11,522 bases of DNA, taken from Candidatus Calidifonticultor daggyaiensis. Its GTDB lineage: Bacteria; Actinomycetota; Humimicrobiia; Humimicrobiales; Humimicrobiaceae. Position numbers and translations under genes: made by a program. The DNA is taken from NCBI GenBank assembly GCA_015661035.1, contig JACVJA010000012.1, positions 1 through 11,522 of the forward strand. Direction: 5' to 3'. The notes beneath the pieces are model-generated. The model worked only from the letters and a program-made list of their open reading frames with translations, did no database searches and had not been told where the DNA came from. Shown here one piece after another: positions 1-6,470 of this stretch; position 1 is the stretch's first letter; each line of letters begins with the position of its first letter.

Positions 1-713
1 ATATTACCAATAGTAATATTAATATTAATAATATTATTATTAATAGTATTAATAGTGGTAATAACAATAATAAACACCATCATTGCAATAAAAATGAGGA
101 CCAACATCATAATCATGACCATCAAGATATCAACTACTTAAATAAGATCCCAAATATTCTAAGAGTAATTTTAGGTAATGCTAGTGTTTCAAATATTAAC
201 AAAAGCACAAAAAAAGAGCAAAATGTAAGAAATCTTAAAAGTGTTTTAAGTAATTTGAAACCATTAAATTTTAATATTAATGAAGTTGTTATACTATCCA
301 CAAATATAGATGATACTTCGCCAGAAATATTAGGGTTTTTGTTTGATGAGCTTCTTGCTAATGGTGCTTTGGATATCTGGGTTGAGCCAATTTTAATGAA
401 AAAAAATAGGCAAGCCCAAAAGATTTGCGTAATTTGTAATGAAAATAATATAGAAAAATTTTTAAAAATTATTTTTACTCAGACAAATACCTTAGGCATA
501 AGAATATATTCAACGCTAAGGGCAGAGCTTAATAGAAAAATTATTCAAATAAATCTTCCATATGGAACTGCAAAAATAAAATTAGGTTATTTAGGTAATG
601 AAGTTATCACAATCTCACCAGAATTTGAATCTTGTAAAAAATTATCTAACAATACCGGCATTCCCTTAAAGCAAATCTATAAAGACTTAATGTTTTTTTT
701 CTCAAACAAATAG
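1..713 (+). CDS. larC: LarC-type nickel insertion protein (DUF111), 3' part; 5' end outside window
   Basis: LarC proteins insert nickel into the pyridinium pincer cofactor of lactate racemase-type enzymes in a CTP-dependent reaction. The frame is open from base 3 with no stop, giving 236 visible residues and a TAG stop; the N-terminal domain is missing because the window begins inside the gene. The C-terminal domain is clear: the motif TNIDDTSPEILGFLFDELL, then GALDIWVEPILMKKNR, and an ending like ISPEFESCKKL..GIPLKQIY, all typical of DUF111. An IPNILRVILGN segment (visible residues 49-59) matches the family's PNxLRxxLG motif. Before it lies an Asn-rich stretch, then a His-rich patch (HHHC, then QHHNHDHQD; visible residues 25-41) that could bind nickel. 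A TTG at 255 is not a credible start because homology continues upstream of it. The reading frame is continuous here, so no frameshift between LarC1-like and LarC2-like parts is seen. The 3' end overlaps the opposing permease gene by 37 bases. Confidence 0.88.
   Translation, partial: ITNSNININNIIINSINSGNNNNKHHHCNKNEDQHHNHDHQDINYLNKIPNILRVILGNASVSNINKSTKKEQNVRNLKSVLSNLKPLNFNINEVVILSTNIDDTSPEILGFLFDELLANGALDIWVEPILMKKNRQAQKICVICNENNIEKFLKIIFTQTNTLGIRIYSTLRAELNRKIIQINLPYGTAKIKLGYLGNEVITISPEFESCKKLSNNTGIPLKQIYKDLMFFFSNK
3..83 (+). repeat. AAT/ATT-type low-complexity tract inside larC, running into His codons
   Basis: The sequence is a degenerate mixture of ATT, AAT and AGT triplets followed by AAC/AAT and CAC/CAT codons. 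In the larC frame it encodes mostly Ile, Asn and Ser, then four Asn, Lys and three His. It stays in frame with both flanks, so it is a triplet-type microsatellite expansion tolerated inside the gene's linker region rather than non-coding DNA. Confidence 0.75.
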
Positions 714-1783
714 TATTTTAAAACAGACTGAATAACTGCAGTAGTTGGAACTGCAATAAAAAGGCCTAAAGGTCCTAATAGTGCGCCACCAGCTATTAAC
801 ACAAATATTACTATAGCAGGATGAATTCCAACTTGATATTTCATAACATTTGGACTTATTACATAGTTATCAAGCTGCTGAACAGCTATAAATAAAAGGA
901 CAACCAATAATGCTTTAAGTGGTGAAATAAATAGCGCCACAAGCGCTGCAGGGATAGCACCTATTATTGGTCCAAGAAAAGGGATTAAGTTAAAAGCCCC
1001 AGCAATGAAACCAAGCAATACAGCAAAGTCAACTTTTAATAAAAATAAAATTATAGTACACAATATGCCAACAATTATTGAAATTAAAATTTGGCCTCTT
1101 ATATATCTTCCGCCAACATTATTTATTTTATCTATGACATTAGAAATATCTGTTTTATATCTAGTTGGGATAGTTTTTAAAAAAATGTTTCTTAATTTTG
1201 ATGCATCTTTTAATAAATAAATTCCTATAATTGGGCCGATTATTAAATTAATAACAATATTTAATGCTGATCTTGTAAAAATAGTTGCATTTTGCAGAAA
1301 GTTTGCGCTTGTAATACCAAAATTGTTTATAATATAGTTAGTAATTGCATTAGTATCTAAAGGCAGTACTTTTTGGCCAGTTAAATTTTCAATATTGCTA
1401 ATTAGTGGACCCTGCAAAATATATTGGTTAATAAATTCAGTCAAACTTTTTATATAAATTGGAACTTTTGTAATAAAAAGTTTAAATTGATCAATAATCA
1501 TTGGTATAGTAAAAAAGAGAATTGTTGCAAAAAAACCAGAAAGTATTAAATAAGCAATAAAAATTGCAAGACCCTTTTTTAATTTTTTCTCAAGTAAAGC
1601 AACTAGTGGGCTTAGAAGATATGCAATGCCCATTGCTATTATTAGTGGAATTATTGCAATCCTAATTTTATAAAGAAGATAAAAAAACAAGGCTAATAAG
1701 ATTAATAATCCTATAATAGACCAACTGTATATACCTAATTTTTTAATAGGTTCTAAAGATTTTAAAAAATTTTGTTTTCTCAT
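677..1783 (-). CDS. AI-2E family transporter (PerM/TqsA-like permease)
   Basis: This is a 368-residue polytopic inner-membrane protein of the AI-2E family, a group that includes autoinducer-2 exporters and Na+/H+ antiporter-like members; its substrate cannot be read from sequence. Several hydrophobic helices occupy the N-terminal third. A long amphipathic extramembrane segment follows, and then the family's most conserved block, GRYIRGQILIS...., leading to a GAFNLIPFLGPIIGAIPAAL helix pair. Near the end come the VQQLDNYVISPNVM and GPLGLFIAVPTTAV motifs, both diagnostic. Length is normal for the family (about 340-380). ATG at 1783 is the natural start and leads directly into a basic segment before the first helix; the upstream sequence is all A/T with no clear Shine-Dalgarno. 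The gene is convergent with larC and the last 37 bases overlap. It is divergent from the nuo-like operon, sharing the 1784-2010 spacer. Confidence 0.92.
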   Translation of the reverse strand: MRKQNFLKSLEPIKKLGIYSWSIIGLLILLALFFYLLYKIRIAIIPLIIAMGIAYLLSPLVALLEKKLKKGLAIFIAYLILSGFFATILFFTIPMIIDQFKLFITKVPIYIKSLTEFINQYILQGPLISNIENLTGQKVLPLDTNAITNYIINNFGITSANFLQNATIFTRSALNIVINLIIGPIIGIYLLKDASKLRNIFLKTIPTRYKTDISNVIDKINNVGGRYIRGQILISIIVGILCTIILFLLKVDFAVLLGFIAGAFNLIPFLGPIIGAIPAALVALFISPLKALLVVLLFIAVQQLDNYVISPNVMKYQVGIHPAIVIFVLIAGGALLGPLGLFIAVPTTAVIQSVLKYYLFEKKNIKSL

Positions 1784-1884
1784 AAGAATTTAATTTTTTT
1801 TATTATATAAATTTTTACAACTTATCTCAAATTATCTCAATAAAATAAAAAAATAAAAATTAATTTTTTAAAATTAGGTGTCCT

Positions 1885-1930
1885 GAATAAAATAAAATAT
1901 AAAATAACTTTCATATTTTATTTTATATTC
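1885..1930. promoter_or_regulatory. AT-rich imperfect inverted repeat in the divergent spacer
   Basis: The left arm 1885-1900 and right arm 1913-1930 pair over 14 consecutive A-T pairs, then three more (GAA with TTC) across a one-base bulge at 1927, around a 12-base loop. A third copy of the outer arm (ATTTTATTC, starting near 1938) could compete for pairing with the left arm. There is no GC core and no following U-run, so a terminator is unlikely. It sits just upstream of the proposed promoter of the nuo-like operon and may be an operator or simply AT-rich sequence folding on itself. Confidence 0.35.
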
Positions 1931-1946
1931 TAATGAGATTTTATTC

Positions 1947-1976
1947 TTGAATTATATGATAAATTTATTTTACAAT
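1947..1976 (+). promoter_or_regulatory. Candidate sigma70-type promoter for the nuo-like operon
   Basis: TTGAAT (1947-1952) and TACAAT (1971-1976) are separated by 18 bases, each with few mismatches to TTGACA and TATAAT. Transcription would begin near 1983, leaving a leader of about 28 bases before the first ATG. The high A+T background makes chance matches likely. An alternative -10, TATGAT at 1994-1999, would give an almost leaderless message. Confidence 0.4.
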
Positions 1977-2010
1977 TGAATCAGTAAATTAATTATGATA
2001 AAGTTTTCTT

Positions 2011-2424
2011 ATGCCTGAAGAATCTATTAATATATTTGTTACCAATATTTATACTGTAGTTTTTTTTACTGCAGTATTTTTAATTATCTTTTTAACATTA
2101 TTTTTTATATCAAGACATTTAAGTTTAAAGTATAATTCTACAAAAAATGATAATGAATTAGCTACCAAAGATATAGCACCAAAAATTTTAAAAATCCCAA
2201 AAAGTTTTTTATATATACAAAGAAAGGATTTTAATGTTTTAAAAACAATTTTTACAATTGGTATATTATTTATATCTATAGTATTATTACTATTTTTAGT
2301 TTTGTTATCATTTTATTTTTCTTTAAATTTTAAAATAGATGTAAACTTATACCTAATTTTTGTAATTTTATTTTTAATTATTGTTATTTGTATATATGCT
2401 ATAAAATCAAAAATATTAGGATAA
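2011..2424 (+). CDS. nuoA: NuoA-like membrane subunit, highly divergent
   Basis: A 137-residue protein with three predicted membrane helices (about 12-34, 78-104 and 112-131) and a hydrophilic Asn/Lys-rich loop between the first two, the architecture and size of complex I subunit NuoA (ND3). It is called from topology, from its position just before nuoB, and from the ending YAIKSKILG, which resembles the YxxxxGALxW end of NuoA. The family signatures are gone. There is no YECG-type motif in the loop and no cysteine outside helix 3. Taking F74 as the anchor for helix 2, the conserved Asp/Glu pair (FDxE) falls on S89 and V91. In complex I this loop and helix help form the entrance to the E-channel near the quinone cavity. 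ATG at 2011 is preceded only by a weak purine run. First gene of an eight-gene same-strand operon; 27 bases separate it from nuoB. Confidence 0.6.
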   Translation: MPEESINIFVTNIYTVVFFTAVFLIIFLTLFFISRHLSLKYNSTKNDNELATKDIAPKILKIPKSFLYIQRKDFNVLKTIFTIGILFISIVLLLFLVLLSFYFSLNFKIDVNLYLIFVILFLIIVICIYAIKSKILG

Positions 2425-2451
2425 TAAAAATTTTTTTAAAGCATTTTCTTT

Positions 2452-2850
2452 ATGGAGTATTTTTTTACAAAGAAAAAATTAAATATATTTGTAACAGGTA
2501 TTGGTTGTTGTAAACAGGAAATAATAGCAACAGTGGGTCCAATTTATGATATATCTAGGTTTGGAGTCAATTTTGTCAGTTTGCCAGAGGATGCAGATAT
2601 TTTAGTAATTCAAGGATTTATAAGCAGTTTAGGTGAAAAAAGGCTAATTACGATATTTAACTCATTAAAAACTCCAAAATGGATTATTGCTGTTGGAAAA
2701 TGTGTAGTTGATAGCAGTTTATTAAATAAGAATTATAAATTTACAGATAAATTTAAAAATATATTAAAAATTGATTATTATTTGCCTGGTTGTCCGCCCA
2801 GGCCGGAAGCATTTATTTTTTGTTTATTAAAATTGCAAGAATTAATCTAA
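2452..2850 (+). CDS. nuoB: NuoB-like subunit carrying the N2-type [4Fe-4S] cluster
   Basis: 132 residues, short for NuoB but complete for the core fold. All four cluster ligands are present: adjacent C19-C20 in GIGCCKQE, C84 in AVGKCVVD, and C114 in LPGCPPRPEA. The adjacent Cys-Cys is the complex I pattern; the related small subunits of group 4 [NiFe] hydrogenases have a CxxC there. PIYDISRFGV is also a family hallmark. In complex I this cluster is the last in the chain and reduces quinone in the pocket between NuoB and NuoD. The glycine-rich stretch after the third Cys in usual NuoB (SSGG) is replaced by VDSSLL. ATG at 2452 lacks an obvious Shine-Dalgarno. The gene ends two bases before the next start codon, indicating translational coupling. 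Confidence 0.9.
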   Translation: MEYFFTKKKLNIFVTGIGCCKQEIIATVGPIYDISRFGVNFVSLPEDADILVIQGFISSLGEKRLITIFNSLKTPKWIIAVGKCVVDSSLLNKNYKFTDKFKNILKIDYYLPGCPPRPEAFIFCLLKLQELI

Positions 2851-2852
2851 TT

Positions 2853-4481
2853 ATGGCAAAGGAACTTTTTCAAGGAATATATTCGTCACATAAAATTGTT
2901 TTTATTGAGCGAATAGAAAAAAATTTGCAGTTTTACTTGAAAGATAAAATTGCAAATATTAAAAAGTCAGGTCAAGAAATTATCTTAGATATTGATATTA
3001 AAAATATTGATTTTGTTTTATCAGAGCTGAAAAATAATCCTGAGTTTAGTGTTGAAATATTAAATTCAATAGTTTTTTACCCGTCTAAAAATGCTAATTT
3101 TTTACTTTTAAGTTTAGCTTCAATGTCTAATAATTTTTCCTTGATTCTAAAAATAAATCTAGGGGTTATAGAAAAAAATGAAGATAGTGAGCTGTTAGAA
3201 AATAATAAGCTTTTTAGTGATAGCTTAAGCAGCTTATCCTTAAAAAATAAAAAATATATAAATTTATTAAATTACACAAAAACAGAAAATTTTTTAATTA
3301 AATATAATGAAATCATTGAGGAAATTTCTAAGTATTATAAAAATGCTAATAATTTTAAGAACAATAAGATATTACGTCAAAGTGTAAATGATTTAATTAT
3401 AAAGTCTGGGGTTTTGGATGGCTTAGATTTTTTTGATCTATATGTTCAAGCTGAATTTGACTTAATAGTTAAGGCATATATGGATTTAACTATTGCAGAA
3501 ATAAATTCCAATGATATTTTTTCTGCTATTAAGTTTACTGATTTATTAACAATTATTAGCAGACTTGATTATAGCGCAGGAATATTTCCTGAAATTTGCT
3601 TTTGTATAGGAGTTGAAGATGTCCTGCAAATAAAAGTTTCAAGAAAAGTAAGTTTGATTAGAATGCTTATTTCTGAATTATTTAGAATTTCAAATCATAT
3701 TTTTTATATTGCAAAAATTTCAAAAGTTTTAGGAGCTGATTTATGTTTTAATAAAGCATTAATTGAAAGGGAAAAGGTTTTAAGGATAATAGAGTTATAT
3801 ACCGGTAGCAGAATAAACCCTAATTTTATTAGAATTGGCGGCTTAAAAGAAGATTTAAGTGATGCAAAATTGTTAACTCTTAAAAAAGCTTTAAAAGAAA
3901 TAATGATAAATATTGATAGTTTGGAAACATTATTATTAGACAATTCTATAATTACAGCTAAACTTAAAAATATTGGAATTATCAATAAAGATGTTGCAGT
4001 AAAATACGGCTTGTCTGGTCCAAATTTAAGATCTTGCGGCATAAGATATGATGTCAGAAAAAATAGGAATCTTTTATTATATAAAGACATATCATTTTTA
4101 ATACCAGTAGGTAAATATGGAGACTGTTTAGACCGGGTACAGATACGTTTTAATGAAATATATCAATCTATTAAGATAATTGAGCAGATTTTAAATCAAA
4201 TTACTGATGAACCGGTTAAAAAATATCTAAGATTTGATGGAGTAAATATTCCAAGAATAGAGACAGTGGCAAGCGTTGAGTGTCCCCATGGTGCTTATAA
4301 GATTTTTTTAGAATTAGAGGATGAATATATTTTAAATTTGGTCCCTATAACTCCTTCTATAAATAGTTTATTTTGCGCACAAGAGATTTTGCAAGGTAGT
4401 AAAGTTGAAGATATTATTTTAATAATTGCAAGCCTTGATTTAAGTTCTAGTGAATTTTTTCAAAGGTTTTATTTATGGTAA
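2853..4481 (+). CDS. nuoCD: NuoC-NuoD fusion-like subunit without quinone-site or Ni-ligand residues
   Basis: A 542-residue soluble subunit. Residues about 40-103 resemble the NuoC core (NPEFSVEIL....YPSKNANFLLLSLASMS......ILKINL). Residues about 222-542 are clearly NuoD: SRLDYSAG, LISELFRISNHIFYIA, ALIEREKVLRIIELYTGSR, FIRIGGLKEDL, LSGPNLRSCGIRYDVRKNR, IPVGKYGDCLDR, IASLDLSSSE. Between them lie about 120 residues I cannot align, where NuoC should carry its ERExxDxxGI motif and NuoD its HPxxHG and GYLHRG motifs. The Tyr three residues before RLDY is I234, and the Asp of ALDxGA is V292. The end has LDLSSSE where hydrogenases have DPCxxC, so no Ni site is visible either; C477 is isolated. ATG at 2853 is chosen because a start at 2790 would read nuoB out of frame. 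The gene overlaps nuoH by seven bases. Confidence 0.88.
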   Translation: MAKELFQGIYSSHKIVFIERIEKNLQFYLKDKIANIKKSGQEIILDIDIKNIDFVLSELKNNPEFSVEILNSIVFYPSKNANFLLLSLASMSNNFSLILKINLGVIEKNEDSELLENNKLFSDSLSSLSLKNKKYINLLNYTKTENFLIKYNEIIEEISKYYKNANNFKNNKILRQSVNDLIIKSGVLDGLDFFDLYVQAEFDLIVKAYMDLTIAEINSNDIFSAIKFTDLLTIISRLDYSAGIFPEICFCIGVEDVLQIKVSRKVSLIRMLISELFRISNHIFYIAKISKVLGADLCFNKALIEREKVLRIIELYTGSRINPNFIRIGGLKEDLSDAKLLTLKKALKEIMINIDSLETLLLDNSIITAKLKNIGIINKDVAVKYGLSGPNLRSCGIRYDVRKNRNLLLYKDISFLIPVGKYGDCLDRVQIRFNEIYQSIKIIEQILNQITDEPVKKYLRFDGVNIPRIETVASVECPHGAYKIFLELEDEYILNLVPITPSINSLFCAQEILQGSKVEDIILIIASLDLSSSEFFQRFYLW

Positions 4482-5410
4482 GTATTTTCTTAAAAGTAAT
4501 TTATGTTTTTTTAATTGTTGGTATAAATTTATATGTAGGTTCGTATTTTGTTAATAAAATAGCTGGTAGAACTGTTTATAAAAGGGGTTATACTGCTATA
4601 AAAGACGGTGGAGTAAGCTACCCTGCGTTTAAAATTTTTAAGTACTTGGAAAAAGATTCGAAAGTTGGATTATGGGACTTTTTATTGTTGTTATTTTCAT
4701 TTTTTATTTGGGTTTTTATACCATTTTCCAATGTATTAATTTTAATAAGGTTTGATAACGATTTAATTATATCACTACTATTTTTAATGATATTATTTTT
4801 TTTGTTTGTAATTAATAATTCAAAAAGCAAATATAGTTTAATTTTTAACAATATATCAAGAAATGTAGTTATGATGTTTTCATTTTTAATACCTTTGTTT
4901 TTAAATATTGCTAGCTTAGTACTAATAAACAGAACTTTAGCATTAAAGGAAATTATTGGATTGCAGTATCGAAATTGGAACATAATTTATCAGCCTTTAG
5001 GTTTTTTAATATTTTTATGTATAATATTTCTTCAGGTAAAGATTTTTGGTCTTACAAAAACAGATAAATTATTTTACGGTGACAACTGGGGAATTGAAGG
5101 CAATGGTTTTGCCAAATTAGCTTTAAGAATAGCAAATTATAATATTGTATTCTTCTTAATTGTTTTGACAGTTATTCTGTACCTTGCTGGTTGGCAAAAT
5201 TTTTATTTTATTAATGGCAATATAATGTTTTTATTAAAGTTTTACATTATTTTTTTTATTATTTTGTTAATTGATAAAGCCACACCAGCAATCAATTATT
5301 ATAAATATTTAACTGCAATAAATTTAAAATTTTTAACTCCAATTTCTGTAGTAAATTTTATAATTACTATTGTTTTTTTTATGTTAAGAAATGTTTATAG
5401 TTTAATTTAA
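4475..5410 (+). CDS. nuoH: NuoH-like membrane subunit with lost acidic residues
   Basis: 311 residues with about eight membrane helices; NuoH (ND1) is the membrane anchor that forms the quinone tunnel and the start of the proton path. Recognisable landmarks are GRTVYKRGY after helix 1 (compare GRxQxRxGPN), NNSKSKYSLI (compare SNSKYxLLG), NVVMMFSFLIP (compare AQxxSYExP), LTKTDKLFY (compare AExNRxPFD), and the end FLLKFYIIFFIILLIDKATPAI (compare the RATLPR region). The glutamate of SYE is L138. The AExNRxPFD motif has become TKTDKLFYG, with K195 replacing its Glu. The following acidic loop is shortened to NWGIEGNG. AAAGG at 4462-4466 lies eight bases before the ATG, a good ribosome binding site inside the end of the upstream gene. 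The reduced charge along the tunnel and E-channel fits the rest of the operon. No stop or frameshift suggests decay. Confidence 0.85.
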   Translation: MVSIFLKVIYVFLIVGINLYVGSYFVNKIAGRTVYKRGYTAIKDGGVSYPAFKIFKYLEKDSKVGLWDFLLLLFSFFIWVFIPFSNVLILIRFDNDLIISLLFLMILFFLFVINNSKSKYSLIFNNISRNVVMMFSFLIPLFLNIASLVLINRTLALKEIIGLQYRNWNIIYQPLGFLIFLCIIFLQVKIFGLTKTDKLFYGDNWGIEGNGFAKLALRIANYNIVFFLIVLTVILYLAGWQNFYFINGNIMFLLKFYIIFFIILLIDKATPAINYYKYLTAINLKFLTPISVVNFIITIVFFMLRNVYSLI

Positions 5411-5431
5411 ACAATTTAAAAGCAAGAGATT

Positions 5432-5860
5432 ATGAAACCTTTAGTTAGAGATTTTTTTATATGTTTTGGTAATATTTTTAGAAAACCTAAAGCTGCTGTT
5501 TACCCAAAAGAAAAAATTATAATCCCTGATAACAGCAGGGGTATACCAAGATTGAAATTAGACCTTGATACACTGGAAGTTATTTGTAATGGTTGTGGTG
5601 AATGTGAAAAAAATTGTCCTCAGCAATGCATAAGTATTAAGACCATTATTGAAAATAAAAAGGAATTTTTAGATGAGTTTTACATTGATTTAAGTAAATG
5701 TATATTTTGTGGAAATTGTGTAGAGCATTGCCCAATTAATGCAATAGAGATGACTTATAGATATCAACTTGCAGATTCAAACAAACAGGCTTTTAAATTT
5801 GAAAAGCTGGATTTAATTAAACAAGCAGATTATTCAATTAGAGATTTTTGGTCAAGATAA
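5432..5860 (+). CDS. nuoI: NuoI-like ferredoxin subunit with two [4Fe-4S] clusters
   Basis: 142 residues. Two complete cluster motifs are visible: C52-C55-C58-C62 (CNGCGECEKNCP) and C90-C93-C96-C100 (CIFCGNCVEHCP). YPKEKIIIPDNSRGIPRL precedes them, and IEMTYRYQLAD follows the second motif, as in NuoI where MTxEYELA is conserved. The spacing between motifs is the normal NuoI spacing. In complex I these clusters (N6a and N6b) pass electrons to the N2 cluster of NuoB. With NuoE, F and G absent from the neighbourhood, electrons would have to come from a soluble donor such as ferredoxin or from subunits encoded elsewhere. ATG at 5432 has a weak purine-rich site upstream. The gene sits 21 bases after nuoH and 37 bases before nuoJ. 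Confidence 0.93.
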   Translation: MKPLVRDFFICFGNIFRKPKAAVYPKEKIIIPDNSRGIPRLKLDLDTLEVICNGCGECEKNCPQQCISIKTIIENKKEFLDEFYIDLSKCIFCGNCVEHCPINAIEMTYRYQLADSNKQAFKFEKLDLIKQADYSIRDFWSR

Positions 5861-5897
5861 GTTAAATTAAAAATAATTAATTATGGATTGAAGACTT

Positions 5898-6470
5898 ATG
5901 GATGGAAAACAAATATTAGGTTTTGTTAATTATTTAATGTTGGCTTTAGTTTTTTTGTTTTCATTATTTTCATTAATATTTAAAAACCAAAGGAGGAAAA
6001 TAACATTTTTATTCTTGGTTTTTATATGCCTATTGCTAATAAGTTTTTTATTTTTTAGTGGAAATGTTTTTATCTTAAGTGCAATTATAATTATTATATT
6101 TTCAGTCTTGATAGTTTTAATTGTAAATAACCAAGAATATTTTGCTATAAAGACAATTTCCAACGTAGAAGGCAAAGATAAGGTAAATAATAAAGACAAA
6201 GTTAAAGATAAATTAGAAACATCAATCATTTTAAGTTTAGTTTTTTCAATAATTGCAGCGCTCTTTTTTAGTTTTTTATTTATAAATTTAACAAGGAACT
6301 TTTATAAAGAATTGAAGTTTGTTGAAACTTTTAATACAGTAAATATTGAGTCTATTATTAACGATATTAGTACAGGATTTAGCGGGCTGATATTTTTAAT
6401 AATAATAACTCTAATAGGATGTTTTTTCTGGTTTATATATATGATTGAAAATCGAAAGGAAAACCAGTGA
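5898..6470 (+). CDS. nuoJ: NuoJ-like membrane subunit
   Basis: 190 residues with about five hydrophobic helices, in the NuoJ (ND6) position directly before nuoK. The third helix, NVFILSAIIIIIFSVLIVLIV, aligns with the NuoJ helix VLVYxGAIMVLFxFVxMLL, which carries the pi-bulge central to coupling; the conserved Tyr three residues before Ala-Ile is I59, and the Gly is S61. A Lys/Asp-rich hydrophilic stretch (about 91-107) separates helices 3 and 4. The ending ISTGFSGLIFLIIITLIGC resembles the LLPFExxSxLLLxAxxGA helix but lacks its acidic residue. ATG at 5898 is used; an in-frame ATG at 5883 hits TGA after one codon. The stop codon overlaps the GTG start of nuoK (GTGA), so the two are translationally coupled. 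Identity rests on weak motifs plus strong synteny. Confidence 0.75.
   Translation: MDGKQILGFVNYLMLALVFLFSLFSLIFKNQRRKITFLFLVFICLLLISFLFFSGNVFILSAIIIIIFSVLIVLIVNNQEYFAIKTISNVEGKDKVNNKDKVKDKLETSIILSLVFSIIAALFFSFLFINLTRNFYKELKFVETFNTVNIESIINDISTGFSGLIFLIIITLIGCFFWFIYMIENRKENQ

Noticed and set aside
2790..2852. Upstream extension of the NuoCD gene starting at ATG 2790
   Set aside because: It would overlap the conserved C-terminal coding end of nuoB in another frame and add residues with no family similarity; ATG 2853 directly after the nuoB stop is better.
3704..4090. Open frame of 128 codons on the minus strand
   Set aside because: Shadow of the NuoD coding region; no ribosome site and no family resemblance.
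2452..4481. Interpretation of the operon as an energy-converting group 4 [NiFe] hydrogenase
   Set aside because: NuoB has the adjacent Cys-Cys of complex I and the large subunit has none of the paired Ni-binding cysteines.
4618..6229. Minus-strand open frames of about 100-120 codons opposite nuoH and nuoJ
   Set aside because: They lie wholly within recognisable plus-strand genes, and their Lys/Asn/Ile-rich translations reflect AT-rich antisense sequence.
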